Part shown: one piece after another, positions 7,165 to 16,213 of the stretch
Layout of the letters: every line of letters starts with the position of its first letter
How positions within the stretch are numbered: position 1 is the first letter of the stretch
Assembly: GCA_029265085.1 (NCBI GenBank)
Contig: JAJUJY010000047.1
Location: 1-26,756, forward strand
Direction of reading: 5' to 3'
Length of the DNA: 26,756 nt
Origin: Chloroflexota bacterium
GTDB lineage: Bacteria; Chloroflexota; Anaerolineae; Anaerolineales; Anaerolineaceae
Notes under the pieces: model-generated
Database searches by the model: none
Told to the model about the DNA's origin: nothing
What the model saw: only the letters and a program-made list of their open reading frames with translations
Translations under genes and position numbers: made by a program

Positions 7165-8466
7165 TTAACGGAGTTGGGCTGCAGATTTCCCTACTCGCGA
7201 TGGACGTTCCGCATCAATCAGCCGGACTGCCCGGTCATAGAGGAAATAATCCCAGGCCCAGTTGATTAATACCAGCAAGCGGTTGCGGAAGCCAACCAGC
7301 TGCATCAGATGCACCACCAGCCAGATGACCCAGGCAATGAAACCGCGGAATTTTAATCGCCCCAACTGGGCTACTGCTTGATTGCGTCCAATGGTCGCCA
7401 TCGAGCCGGGGTTGTGATAGTGAAACTCCACCAGCGGTTTACCACTCAATATCTGTTGGATATTTTTTACAGCTGTATCGGCTTGCTGGATGGCTACCGG
7501 CGCAACCATCGGCAATGGTTTTTGGTGTTCGTCCTCCAGGTAAGCGGCATCGCCAATGACGAATACATCGGGGTGGCTGGGAAGCTGCAAGGTTGGCAGT
7601 ACGCGCACCCGTCCCTGGCTGGCCTGCTCAGCACCCAGTTCATCCGCCAGGCCGGCGGCGCGCACGCCCGCTGCCCAGATCAGGGTCTGCGCGGCGATCT
7701 GGCTGCCGTCTTGTAAACTGACCCGGCGGCCGTCGTAATTGGTAACAACCGTGTTGTAACGTACTTCCACGCGCTTTGCCTGTAAGGCATGCTCAGTTTG
7801 CTCTCCCAGATCGGCGGGGAGGTGAGGAAGCAGGCGCTGTGTGGCTTCCAGCAGCAGCACCCGGGCTTCAGAAAAATCTTGCCCAGGAAAATCTTTCGAG
7901 AGCATCAGCCGGATCAGTTCCGAGATGGCCCCGGCCGATTCTACACCTGTTGGCCCACCGCCTACCACCACAAAAGTCAGCAGGGAGCGGCGCACGGCTG
8001 GATCGGTTTCCTGGCTGGCGCGTTCAAACATGCGCAGCAAATGATTGCGGATGCGGTTGGCATCCTGCAGTTCTTTCAACCCAAAGCTGTGCCTTGCAAC
8101 CGACTCAAGTCCAAAGGTATGGGTCACTCCGCCCACGGCCAGAATTAACGTGTCGTAAGCGAGCTCGCCGCCGCTGGTGTGCAGGCGTTTTTGCTCCAGG
8201 TTCACACCGGTAACCTCTGCCATGTGGAAAGTGACGTTCTTTTGGCGGCGCAGGATGCTGCGAACGGGATAAGCAATTTCATCGGGCGAAATCCCTGCAG
8301 TGGCAACCTGGTAGAGTAGGGGTTGGAATAAATGGTAATTATTGCGATCTACCAGGGTCACACGGACAGGAGCATTGGCCAGCCGCCGCGCTGCGCGCAG
8401 CCCGCCAAATCCAGCGCCAACGATGACGATGTGAGGCAGTGTTTGATTTTGGTTTTTTGTTTTCAT
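7165..8466 (-). CDS. ndh: Type II NADH:quinone oxidoreductase (NDH-2)
   Basis: A 433-residue flavoprotein that passes electrons from NADH to membrane quinones without pumping protons. The N-terminal FAD Rossmann motif is IVGAGFGGLRAAR (residues 15-27), followed by the family-typical YHLFQPLLYQVATAGISPDE. The second nucleotide-binding motif (VVVGGGPTGVESAG) binds NADH, and FVIGDAAYL is the third FAD contact. The C-terminus has hydrophobic, amphipathic stretches (FIAWVIWLVVHLMQLVGF) used for membrane attachment. Length is normal for the family. The start has GAAAGGA about 8 bases upstream. It is a single-gene unit, with terminators on both sides and its own AT-rich promoter. Sulfide:quinone reductase is a related alternative, but the HLFQPLLYQVA block favours NDH-2. 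Confidence 0.92.
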   Translation of the reverse strand: MKTKNQNQTLPHIVIVGAGFGGLRAARRLANAPVRVTLVDRNNYHLFQPLLYQVATAGISPDEIAYPVRSILRRQKNVTFHMAEVTGVNLEQKRLHTSGGELAYDTLILAVGGVTHTFGLESVARHSFGLKELQDANRIRNHLLRMFERASQETDPAVRRSLLTFVVVGGGPTGVESAGAISELIRLMLSKDFPGQDFSEARVLLLEATQRLLPHLPADLGEQTEHALQAKRVEVRYNTVVTNYDGRRVSLQDGSQIAAQTLIWAAGVRAAGLADELGAEQASQGRVRVLPTLQLPSHPDVFVIGDAAYLEDEHQKPLPMVAPVAIQQADTAVKNIQQILSGKPLVEFHYHNPGSMATIGRNQAVAQLGRLKFRGFIAWVIWLVVHLMQLVGFRNRLLVLINWAWDYFLYDRAVRLIDAERPSRVGKSAAQLR

Positions 8467-8499
8467 CTGGAATTCCTTTCTCCAGGTTTATTTGTGAAA

Positions 8500-8520
8500 A
8501 TTATAACTATCATAATTATA
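8500..8520 (-). promoter_or_regulatory. Promoter of ndh (two TATAAT boxes)
   Basis: On the minus strand two exact TATAAT hexamers lie at 8520-8515 and 8505-8500, within 9-base direct repeats (AATTATAAC on the plus strand) spaced about 14 bases apart. Neither has a strong -35 at 17 bases. The nearer one would give a leader of about 25-30 bases that includes the GAAAGGA ribosome binding site. Confidence 0.45.
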
Positions 8521-8565
8521 ACCTTAATTATCCAATTAATCAAGCGGAATTCGACCAGGTTATAC

Positions 8566-8599
8566 AAAAACAGCCCCAGATCATATCCATCCGGGGCTG
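8566..8599 (-). terminator. Terminator after pcrA
   Basis: On the minus strand a 7-bp G/C stem (CAGCCCC / GGGGCTG, loop of 15) is followed directly by TTTTT. It lies 20 bases downstream of the helicase stop. Confidence 0.85.
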
Positions 8600-8619
8600 C
8601 CAATTGCGAATGCCTTTGA

Positions 8620-10854
8620 TTAAGATTTGGGCAGGATTTCCAGCTTGGCCATCGAGGCAATCAGGCGTTTAAAGCCAACGCTCTCAAAATACACGTCCAC
8701 GGTTTCATCGTTATCCTGGATGCGGCTTTCCATGACCATGCCGTCACCCCACACTGGGTGCCGTACGCGGTCGGAGGGATGGAAGCGCTGCTCAATGATG
8801 GGCGCAGAAGCCTGCAGCGGCGGGCTGGTATAAATCTTTCCGCCGTTGACGTTCCAGGTCTTGGGCCTGGATTTGGTTTCTCGGGGGCTGCTGTCCCAAC
8901 TGCCGTACGCAGAGCGGCGCTGTCCCTGGCGCTGCACCAATTCCTCGGGAAGGTCATCCAGGAATGGGGAGGCGATTTGCTCATCGGAAGAGCCGTAGGT
9001 GCTGCGCTGGTTGGCACGCACCAGGTATACCCGGTCTTTGGCGCGGGTCAGGCCAACGTAGAACAGGCGGCGTTCTTCGGCCATTTCTTCAGGGTCTTCT
9101 TTCGAGCGGCTGTGCGGCAGCATGCCATCGTCCAATCCAATAATGAATACCTGCTTGAACTCCAGGCCTTTGGCGGCGTGCAGCGTTAACAGGGTGGGGG
9201 ATTCGATGTTCTCTGGCAAGGTATCCTGGTCGGAGACAAGTGCCAGATTTTCGAGGAAGGTGGTCAGGCCGCGCTCATCGAATTCGTAGGCCAGTTTGCG
9301 CAATTCTTGCACGTTGCCCCAGCGGTCCTGGCCTTCTTCGCTTTGATCCTCGATGTATTCCTGGTAGGCTGTATCGTGCAGGATGCGGTCGAACAACCCC
9401 GGCAGGTTGGTTTCTTCTTTGAGGTTGCGCCAGCTGAGCAGCATGGAGCCAAAATCGGCCAGTAAAAAGGCACTGCGCCCGGTAAACCGTCCCCAATGGG
9501 GCGATTGGCTGCCGCTGCGGCCTAATTCCAGCAAAAGCTGGCCGGGAGAGAGGTTGGCCTGGCGGGCGGCTAACTGCAGTGCCAGGACGGTTTTATCCCC
9601 AATTCCGCGCGGTGGAACATTGATCATCCGTGCCAGTGAGACTTCATCGTCTGGGTTATGCACCAGGCGCAGGAAACAAATGATGTCTTTCACCTCGCGG
9701 CGGCCGTAGAAACGCTGCGCTCCGACCAGGCGGTAGGGCAGGCGGCTGCGCAGAAAGGCCTCTTCCAGCAGGCGGGACTGGGCATTGGTGCGGTACATCA
9801 CGGCAAAATCGCTGCCTTTAGCCCGCCCGGATTCCAGCCACTGGCGGATGGTGTCCACCACAAAGACGGCTTCGGCGCGGTCATCGGCGGCTTCGTAGAT
9901 GACCAGTTTGTCGCCGTGTCCGCGGTCTGAGAAGAGGTGCTTGGGGGTGCGGAACTGGTTCTGGTCGATCACTGCTCGGGCCGCATCCAACACGGTTTGG
10001 GTGGAGCGGTAGTTCTGCTCCAGCAGGATTTTTTGGGCTTTAGGGAATTCTTCTTCAAAGCGGAGCACATTGCGGTAATCCGCGCCGCGCCAGCGGTAAA
10101 TGGATTGGTCTTCATCGCCGACAACAAAAATATTCAGGTGTGCCGAACCGAGCAGCTTGAGCAGTTCGTACTGCACCATGTTGGTGTCCTGAAATTCATC
10201 CACCAGCACGTGTTCAAAGCGGCGGGCGTAGCGCTCGCGCACCTGGGGGTTGTCCACCAGCAGGCGCACGGTCTCCAGCATCAGGTCGTCAAAATCGACC
10301 GCGTTACTGGCGCGCAGCAGGTTTTGATATTGTGCATAAACCCGCGCGGTAATTTCTTCGCGATAACTTTGGGCCGGGTAATGATCCGGATCGATGAGAT
10401 TATTTTTGGCGTTGGAGATGGCCGCTTTTAAACTGGCCGGGCGATAGGTTTTATCATCCAGGTTCAGGTCGCGCAGGGCGCGTTTGACCAGGGTTTCCTG
10501 GTCGTCGGCATCCATGATGACAAAATTATTCTCCAACGATACGTATTGCGCTTCACGGCGCAAGATGCGCGCACAGATCGAGTGGAAGGTGCCCAGCCAG
10601 ACGCCGGCAGCCTGTCCGCCCATCAGATCGGCCAGGCGGTGTTCCATCTCGCGGGCGGCCTTGTTGGTGAAGGTCACAGCCAGGATGCTTTGCGGGCGAA
10701 CGCCCAGACCCTGGATTAGATAGGCAATCCGCTGGGTCAGTACGCGGGTCTTCCCCGAGCCTGGCCCGGCAAGTACCAGCGTCTGGCCTAACCCGGCGGT
10801 GACGGCCTGGCGCTGTTGTGGGTTCAGTTTGTCGAGATATTTTAAGGGTTCCAT
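8620..10854 (-). CDS. pcrA: ATP-dependent DNA helicase, UvrD/PcrA family
   Basis: A 744-residue superfamily 1A 3'-5' helicase for DNA repair, plasmid/phage replication and clearing proteins from DNA. All motifs are visible: Q motif (LNPQQRQAV), Walker A AGPGSGKT (residues 29-36), Ia (AVTFTNKAAREM), Walker B VLVDEFQDTN, III (VVGDEDQSIYRWRGAD), IV (LLEQNYRST), V (LTLHAAKGLEFKQVFI) and VI (RRLFYVGLTRAKDR). The C-terminal KOW-like module (HPSDRVRHPVWGDGMVM) is typical of PcrA and binds RNA polymerase in known members. Start ATG 10854 matches the family N-terminus. AAGG lies upstream, but the promoter is so close that the mRNA may nearly lack a leader. Confidence 0.96.
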   Translation of the reverse strand: MEPLKYLDKLNPQQRQAVTAGLGQTLVLAGPGSGKTRVLTQRIAYLIQGLGVRPQSILAVTFTNKAAREMEHRLADLMGGQAAGVWLGTFHSICARILRREAQYVSLENNFVIMDADDQETLVKRALRDLNLDDKTYRPASLKAAISNAKNNLIDPDHYPAQSYREEITARVYAQYQNLLRASNAVDFDDLMLETVRLLVDNPQVRERYARRFEHVLVDEFQDTNMVQYELLKLLGSAHLNIFVVGDEDQSIYRWRGADYRNVLRFEEEFPKAQKILLEQNYRSTQTVLDAARAVIDQNQFRTPKHLFSDRGHGDKLVIYEAADDRAEAVFVVDTIRQWLESGRAKGSDFAVMYRTNAQSRLLEEAFLRSRLPYRLVGAQRFYGRREVKDIICFLRLVHNPDDEVSLARMINVPPRGIGDKTVLALQLAARQANLSPGQLLLELGRSGSQSPHWGRFTGRSAFLLADFGSMLLSWRNLKEETNLPGLFDRILHDTAYQEYIEDQSEEGQDRWGNVQELRKLAYEFDERGLTTFLENLALVSDQDTLPENIESPTLLTLHAAKGLEFKQVFIIGLDDGMLPHSRSKEDPEEMAEERRLFYVGLTRAKDRVYLVRANQRSTYGSSDEQIASPFLDDLPEELVQRQGQRRSAYGSWDSSPRETKSRPKTWNVNGGKIYTSPPLQASAPIIEQRFHPSDRVRHPVWGDGMVMESRIQDNDETVDVYFESVGFKRLIASMAKLEILPKS

Positions 10855-10863
10855 GCGGCCTTG

Positions 10864-10892
10864 ATTGTACCGTCAGGCCATAGGCATGTCAA
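10864..10892 (-). promoter_or_regulatory. Consensus sigma-70-type promoter of pcrA
   Basis: On the minus strand a perfect -35 TTGACA (10892-10887), a spacer of exactly 17 bases and a -10 TACAAT (10869-10864) precede the helicase. Only 9 bases separate the -10 box from the ATG, so transcription should begin about 0-3 bases before the start codon. Confidence 0.8.
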
Positions 10893-10921
10893 CCAGACTA
10901 CTGCACGCGAAGCTTAAAAAA

Positions 10922-11527
10922 TCAGCCGAGTTTGCGCGGGGAATAAATCGTGATCTTGTCGCCCTGGTCGTTGGCTAACGCGTCAGGCGGGCTTTTGAGC
11001 AGCATACCCATCACCCACAAATCGCCAACAGCACCGCTGGCGTTCATTACCAGTACCAGCATGATTGGCATAAACCAGCCGGGCGGGACAATCGCCAGCA
11101 GAAATATCCCCAGCAAACTAATCAGGATCAGCGGCGCAATTGCGGTGACCAGATATGCATTGCGCGGCAGATACCAATTGGGGGCAGCCGCATAGGCGTA
11201 AAACCCGCGAAAGGCAAACTTTGGCATGCAGCGGGTGAATAACCAGAAAAATACTCCGTGAGCGGCCTCGTGCAGCAGAACCATGATCACTGTCAGCACC
11301 AGCAGCCCAGCCAGCACAAACAGTGCCTGGTTCAGATTAAGTTCCAGGGTGAATGCCTGATATGCTTCTTGCGGCCGCAGCCAAAACAGAACCTGGAAGA
11401 AAATTGCCGCGGAGAACAACAAAATCACCAGGCCTAAGGAATTCATCATCACCAGCGCTTTGGTATCTTGCAGCGTGAACCGCGCGCTTGGATAATAATT
11501 GGAGGGGAGGTCTTGGGTTGGCAGCAT
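10922..11527 (-). CDS. DUF3267-like integral-membrane zinc metallopeptidase (putative)
   Basis: A 201-residue protein with four or five hydrophobic segments (about 28-50, 67-86, 125-145 and 150-170). The zincin motif HEAAHG (H86-E87-x-x-H90) sits at the end of the second segment, as in DUF3267 and M50-like putative peptidases. A likely third ligand is the Asp in GAVGDLWVMG. The gene begins 17 bases after the PP2C stop, with no clear Shine-Dalgarno (AAAAAATCCTTT precedes the ATG), so it is probably translated by coupling at the end of the xpt-guaA run. If active, it would cut a membrane or membrane-near substrate. Whether it processes the neighbouring VWA/FHA or PP2C protein is only a guess. 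Confidence 0.8.
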   Translation of the reverse strand: MLPTQDLPSNYYPSARFTLQDTKALVMMNSLGLVILLFSAAIFFQVLFWLRPQEAYQAFTLELNLNQALFVLAGLLVLTVIMVLLHEAAHGVFFWLFTRCMPKFAFRGFYAYAAAPNWYLPRNAYLVTAIAPLILISLLGIFLLAIVPPGWFMPIMLVLVMNASGAVGDLWVMGMLLKSPPDALANDQGDKITIYSPRKLG

Positions 11528-11544
11528 AAAGGATTTTTTGCGGG

Positions 11545-12672
11545 TTAGTTACCCGGGGTATTGGTTGGCCAGGGGGTTAGCGTTGGGCCCGATTCAACCG
11601 GCAAACTGATTGTGGTGGGTGTGGGTGTGCCTGCCTGGGTGGGCTGCGCAACCGGCGGCAAGATGGTTACGGCCGGTTCAGTGGATTGGGGCATGATTAA
11701 TGCCGGGGTTGGAAAGACCGTTGGCGTGGGGGTTGGCGTGGTGCGCAGGAAGAACCAGTACGTTCCACCTAAGATCCCACCCGCGACAATTAACGCAGCT
11801 AAAAAGATCAGGCAGCCGGAGACCAGCCATTTCTTTGGCCGGACAGGTGTTTTATGCGGCAGCACACCCTGTAAATAAACGATAGTGATATTATCGTGCC
11901 CGCCGCGCTCATTGGCCAGTTTAACCAGGCTTTCTACTGCCTGGTCAGGCGGGCGGCTCTGCAAGATTTCCAGGATTTCTTGCTCGCTCACCAGATCGCT
12001 GAGGCCGTCGGAGCATAATAACAGGCCGTCTTTTTCGTACAGGGTCAGGCCCTGATTGGCTTCAGCTTGAAAGTCGGATTCCTCGTCACTTAAGCGCAGG
12101 CGGAAATCGACTTCCGGCGGTTGGGGTGAACCCAGAAAGCGGCGAATAACATGCGCATTGGGGTGTCCCTGCACCTGGTCGGGCTGAATCAGACCGTTAT
12201 TAAGCGCTTCTTGAATCCAGGTGTGGTCTGTACTGACCTGGCGGATGGATTGCCCGCCGCGGATTAAATAAATGCGCGAATCGCCGACGTTGGCGGTGAA
12301 TAGTTGGCTGCCAATGACCAGTGCGGCGGCGCAGGTTGCGCCCATGCCATCTTGTTCGGCATCCGTTTGAGATTGTTCAAAGATCACCTGGCTGGCGTTT
12401 TGAATAGCCTGCCTCAGCAAGGGCTGCGGCGTCTCTTTATCGCCAAACTCGGCAACGTACTGGCTGATCATATTAACGGCCATTTCCGCAGCCACTTCTC
12501 CGGCGCGGTGTCCGCCAATTCCATCACACAACACGGCTAAAACAGCCGGCGTTGCGCCTTTATCTTCTTTGCGGAAAGCCGCAACGGCGTAGCGGTCTTC
12601 GTTGTTTTTGCGGCGCATTCCCGGATGGCTGGCTGCCAGGATGGGAATATGGGACTTCTCGACTCTCTTCAT
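11545..12672 (-). CDS. PP2C-type Ser/Thr phosphatase with membrane anchor and T/P-rich tail
   Basis: A 375-residue protein. Residues 1-275 form a PPM/PP2C catalytic domain with the metal-site motifs KNNEDRY (D26), CDGIGGHRAGE (D50), NVGDSRIYLIR, LLCSDGLSDLV and GGHDNITIVYL. A membrane helix follows at about 282-309 (SGCLIFLAALIVAGGILGG), then an outside tail of about 66 residues rich in Thr and Pro. The layout resembles PstP/PrpC-type phosphatases, which reverse eukaryotic-like kinase signalling. Its ATG overlaps the VWA/FHA stop (ATGA), and AGGA lies 8 bases upstream. The FHA partner suggests a phosphoprotein circuit. No kinase gene is in the window. Confidence 0.93.
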   Translation of the reverse strand: MKRVEKSHIPILAASHPGMRRKNNEDRYAVAAFRKEDKGATPAVLAVLCDGIGGHRAGEVAAEMAVNMISQYVAEFGDKETPQPLLRQAIQNASQVIFEQSQTDAEQDGMGATCAAALVIGSQLFTANVGDSRIYLIRGGQSIRQVSTDHTWIQEALNNGLIQPDQVQGHPNAHVIRRFLGSPQPPEVDFRLRLSDEESDFQAEANQGLTLYEKDGLLLCSDGLSDLVSEQEILEILQSRPPDQAVESLVKLANERGGHDNITIVYLQGVLPHKTPVRPKKWLVSGCLIFLAALIVAGGILGGTYWFFLRTTPTPTPTVFPTPALIMPQSTEPAVTILPPVAQPTQAGTPTPTTISLPVESGPTLTPWPTNTPGN

Positions 12673-14639
12673 GCTTTATCCTGCGGACTATGCACAACCG
12701 GTTTGACGGGTTGGGGCGGTGTGGAGAGCTCAAAGCGAAATGACACACGGCCAAGCTGGATCAGATCTCCATGCTCCAGGCGGACGCCCTGTGAAGAAAC
12801 GGGAGCGTAGTTAACCCAGGTTCCGGCAACGGATCCGGCATCACTAAGGATATACCCGCCATCGCTGGAATGCAAGATGCGGGCGTGTAATTCGCTGACC
12901 GAGGATGAATCAATAAAACATACGGCCTGCCTGGGATCGCGTCCCAGGGTGATTTCGCGGCGATTAATTGGAATTGAAACCGCTGCGGCTGGGGCTGCTG
13001 GTGACTGGGCGCTGTTAATGGCGGAAAAAGATTCTCCATTTTCAGGCAGCCGGACCAGCCAGGCAGGCGCGGAAAGACTGGCAGTTGCCTGGCGGGGCCA
13101 GGTTGGCCGGTCAATGGGAACGGGTTGTTTGCGCGGTTTGCGTTCCACCGGCGTGGTTACCGGCTGAGTCACCGGGTCTTTTTGGCGGGCGGCGCGTGAG
13201 CGGTCAAACCAATGCAGCTTTCGCCCGGTCATGGTTAAGGCCAGAACCAAAATCAATCCCGATGCCGTAATAGCCAGGTAAATCAGCAGGTTTTCATTGC
13301 CCATGATCTGTGCAAACAGACCTTGTTTGCGCACTTCCACACTCACCTCGACCGGCGTTTCAATCGTGGATGCGGTTAATCCCTGGCTGTCTTGCACTTC
13401 AACACGCAGGCGGTGCTGGCCGCTTTCGATCAAACCGCTGATATCCCATTCAAAGCTGTCAAACGGTTCTGCGGTGTTTTCCCAGGCCAGAACCTCATCC
13501 ACATACAGCCGGCTGGCGGCGATTGGACGGATGTAGCCATCGGGAAACTCAACCACAATTTTCAGCAGGATGGACTCGGGCAGCAAAACGGAGTTTTGGT
13601 CGTTCGCTGGCAGACTCCAGGTGCGCTGGATGGCTGGCGGCGGGGCAAGGAAAATGGGTAAGGGCGGCTGCACATTTAATTCAAACGGCAGGCTTTCTGA
13701 GGTGATCCTGCCGTCCGGTTGGTCAATCTCCAGGCTGAGATTCTGCACGCCGCCAGCGGTCACCTGAGAAGTGTAGTTGACCCGGTATTCATACCGCAGA
13801 GGGTCAATCATTGGCTCGATATCCGGCAGGGTTTCCTGCCCGGTAAAGAGGAAAAGCTCGCCGCCGGTTGCCTGGGCCAGGTTCAGTAATGCGTTATACC
13901 CTTCAGCACTGCTGGTGGGGGTCGATGCAGATCCAACCAGCCAGACATATACTTTTACATTTTGTGCAGCGGCGCGCTCTGCCAGATTGGGCAGGGCTTC
14001 CAGGTTGGCAGCAGGCAGCAGGGGGGTAATGTATAAAATTACATTTTTGCGGATTTGTCCAGGGCCGGGGTCGGTGGAAAGGTCAATTGCGCGGGTCAGG
14101 CTGGCCAGGTCGGCTTTTTGGCGGAGCAGGTCTGGTGCTGCGGTTTGCAGGGTGCTTACCCATTCACCAGGATCCTGGGAGCGGATTAATTCCAGACCGG
14201 TATTGCCAGCGATGCTCAACAGATCATTCCGGCTGGGCGGCAGGTTTTGCACCCAACCGATGATTGCCTGCTGTACTGCCTGATACCGCGAGAGACCTGC
14301 AAAGCGATTGGTCAATTCCGGGCTGTAGTTCCAGGCAAGAATTAACTGCGCGCCTGGTTCAAGCATTTCCTGTGAATTTATCCGAACGGGCAAATCGTTT
14401 TCTTTTACCAGGATATCGCCTGTTTCCAGGCCGGTGATAAACTGGCCGTCCGGGTGATATGCTTCAAATTCAAAACTTAAATTGGGGAAATTTTGCGTGT
14501 TAACGCCTTTAAGGATCACCCAACCCGGGCTTTGGGCAAAAACCAGGGAAGTGATAAAAAGACTCCCGACAATGGCAATCCATGCCAGGAGCGGGAGTCT
14601 TTTAATTCGGAAGGCTTGAAACCAGTCCGGATGATTCAT
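12669..14639 (-). CDS. Membrane VWA-like receptor with cytoplasmic FHA domain
   Basis: A 656-residue protein. A signal/anchor at about 15-36 (ending SLVFAQS) leads to an extracytoplasmic region. This holds a von Willebrand A-like domain (about 90-260: QLILAWNYSPEL, KNVILYITPLLP, VKVYVWLVGSA) and an Ig-like stretch (about 350-430). A membrane helix follows at about 449-471 (YLAITASGLILVLALTM), then a basic Pro-rich linker and an FHA domain at about 555-640 (REITLGRDP, SSVSELHARI, GTWVNYAP). FHA domains bind phosphothreonine. The usual MIDAS Asp is absent from the VWA (AWNYS instead of DxSxS). The start has no good Shine-Dalgarno and lies 17 bases after guaA, so coupled translation is likely. 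A membrane signal receiver working with the downstream PP2C is the simplest reading. Confidence 0.85.
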   Translation of the reverse strand: MNHPDWFQAFRIKRLPLLAWIAIVGSLFITSLVFAQSPGWVILKGVNTQNFPNLSFEFEAYHPDGQFITGLETGDILVKENDLPVRINSQEMLEPGAQLILAWNYSPELTNRFAGLSRYQAVQQAIIGWVQNLPPSRNDLLSIAGNTGLELIRSQDPGEWVSTLQTAAPDLLRQKADLASLTRAIDLSTDPGPGQIRKNVILYITPLLPAANLEALPNLAERAAAQNVKVYVWLVGSASTPTSSAEGYNALLNLAQATGGELFLFTGQETLPDIEPMIDPLRYEYRVNYTSQVTAGGVQNLSLEIDQPDGRITSESLPFELNVQPPLPIFLAPPPAIQRTWSLPANDQNSVLLPESILLKIVVEFPDGYIRPIAASRLYVDEVLAWENTAEPFDSFEWDISGLIESGQHRLRVEVQDSQGLTASTIETPVEVSVEVRKQGLFAQIMGNENLLIYLAITASGLILVLALTMTGRKLHWFDRSRAARQKDPVTQPVTTPVERKPRKQPVPIDRPTWPRQATASLSAPAWLVRLPENGESFSAINSAQSPAAPAAAVSIPINRREITLGRDPRQAVCFIDSSSVSELHARILHSSDGGYILSDAGSVAGTWVNYAPVSSQGVRLEHGDLIQLGRVSFRFELSTPPQPVKPVVHSPQDKA

Positions 14640-14656
14640 GCGCTATATCGGAAACG

Positions 14657-16213
14657 TTACTCCCATTCAATGGTGGCAGGCGGTTTACTGGTTATATCAT
14701 ACACGACTCGGTTGATTCCGTCCACTTCATTGACAATCCGGTTGGCTACTTTCGCCAGCAATTCGTGCGGAATAAACGCCCAGTTTGCAGTCATAAAGTC
14801 TTGCGTGGTAACGGCGCGCAAGGCAACGGCTTCCTGGTAGGTTCGTCCATCGCCCATCACCCCGACAGAGCGGACGGGCAGCAGCACTGCAAATGCCTGT
14901 GAAATGATCTGGTCACTTTCACTGATGCGGCGAGAAAGCAGCCCGGCCTGGGTCAATTCGCTGGTAAAAATGGCATCCGCAGCGCGCAGGCGGTTTAACC
15001 GCTCGGCGTTAATCTCACCGAGGCAGCGCACGGCTAAGCCTGGTCCGGGAAAAGGCTGCCGCCAGACCAGTTCGGCAGGCAGGCCAAGTGCTTCACCGAC
15101 CAACCGTACTTCGTCTTTAAATAGGTAGCGCAGCGGTTCTACCAGGGCGAAATCCATATCTTTAGGCAGCCCGCCCACGTTGTGGTGGGTTTTAATTTTA
15201 TTGGCTTTGGAACGGTCCGGTGCGCTGGATTCAACCACATCCGGGTAAATCGTGCCCTGCACCAGGAACTTGGGCTGGTTGAGCTGCCGGGCTTGCTGTT
15301 CAAAAATCCGGATAAAGGTTTCACCAATGATCTTGCGCTTCTTTTCCGGCTCGGTGACGTTGTGTAGATTCCCCAAAAAGGTATCCACTGCATCCACAAC
15401 GATCAATTTACCCTGCATGGAGCGGCCAAACGCAGCTTCTACCTGTTCGCGTTCACCCAGTCGCAGCAGGCCGTTGTCCACAAATACGGCGGAGAGCTGG
15501 TCGCCTACGGCGCGCTGCACCAGGGCTGTTGCCACGCTGGAATCAACCCCGCCGCTGACCGCGGATAGCACGGGCGCATCTCCAACCTGCTGGCGAATTT
15601 TCTCCACCGACTGGGCGATGATCGATTCAGGTGTCCATTCAGGCCGCGCCTGGCAGACATCCACCACAAAACGGCGCAGCATCGCTTTGCCGCCGGGGGT
15701 ATGGTGCACTTCTGGGTGGAATTGCACGCCGTAGCGGCGCTGTGCCTGGTTCCCCATCGCGGCATACGGACTGTTGGCGCTGTGCGCCAGGGCACTGAAC
15801 CCGGCAGGAAGCTCCTCGATCCGGTCGCCATGCGACATCCAGACGGGATGCTCGCCGGCTGGCAGGAGGGGGTTATCCTGTGTCACTGCAACCGCCGCCA
15901 TGCCGTATTCACGTTCGACGGCAGGGGAAACCTGGCCGCCTAAGGCGTGGGTCAGCGCTTGCATCCCGTAGCAAATTCCCAGGATGGGTTGGCCGGATTC
16001 AAGTACGTAGGCAGGAATGTACGGCGCACCTGGTTCATATACCGAATAAGGCCCGCCTGAAAGGATATACCCCTTGGGTTGAATGGCAAGGACGGTTTCA
16101 GCGGGGGCATCCCAGGGAAACAATTCACAATATACGTTTAGCTCGCGGACCCGGCGAGCAATAATTTGCGAATACTGCGAACCAAAATCAAGGATGGCAA
16201 TACTATCGATCAT
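14657..16213 (-). CDS. guaA: GMP synthase (glutamine-hydrolysing)
   Basis: A 518-residue enzyme that turns XMP, glutamine and ATP into GMP, the last step of guanine nucleotide synthesis. The N-terminal class I glutamine amidotransferase has the nucleophile Cys in [15 protein letters not shown] and the His/Glu pair in FHPEVHHT. The ATP-pyrophosphatase domain has the P-loop SGGVDSS. The C-terminal dimerisation domain ends in the family-typical [13 protein letters not shown]. Length is standard. Its ATG overlaps the xpt stop (ATGA), with a GGGGAG stretch about 14 bases upstream, so the two are coupled. Xanthine salvage by Xpt supplies XMP directly to this enzyme. Confidence 0.97.
   Translation of the reverse strand: MIDSIAILDFGSQYSQIIARRVRELNVYCELFPWDAPAETVLAIQPKGYILSGGPYSVYEPGAPYIPAYVLESGQPILGICYGMQALTHALGGQVSPAVEREYGMAAVAVTQDNPLLPAGEHPVWMSHGDRIEELPAGFSALAHSANSPYAAMGNQAQRRYGVQFHPEVHHTPGGKAMLRRFVVDVCQARPEWTPESIIAQSVEKIRQQVGDAPVLSAVSGGVDSSVATALVQRAVGDQLSAVFVDNGLLRLGEREQVEAAFGRSMQGKLIVVDAVDTFLGNLHNVTEPEKKRKIIGETFIRIFEQQARQLNQPKFLVQGTIYPDVVESSAPDRSKANKIKTHHNVGGLPKDMDFALVEPLRYLFKDEVRLVGEALGLPAELVWRQPFPGPGLAVRCLGEINAERLNRLRAADAIFTSELTQAGLLSRRISESDQIISQAFAVLLPVRSVGVMGDGRTYQEAVALRAVTTQDFMTANWAFIPHELLAKVANRIVNEVDGINRVVYDITSKPPATIEWE

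Noticed and set aside
7776..8213. Plus-strand ORF of 145 codons inside ndh
   Set aside because: It lies wholly antisense to a clear NDH-2 gene with all motifs and shows no family features of its own.
9937..10431. Plus-strand ORF of 164 codons inside pcrA
   Set aside because: Antisense shadow of the helicase; its length reflects codon bias of the real gene.
10915..10924. Terminator at the end of the xpt-guaA run
   Set aside because: A run of six T follows the peptidase stop on the minus strand, but only a 3-bp stem can form before it, so read-through into pcrA cannot be excluded.
13777..14283. Plus-strand ORF of 168 codons inside the VWA/FHA gene
   Set aside because: Antisense shadow with low-complexity Ser/Arg composition and no ribosome binding site.
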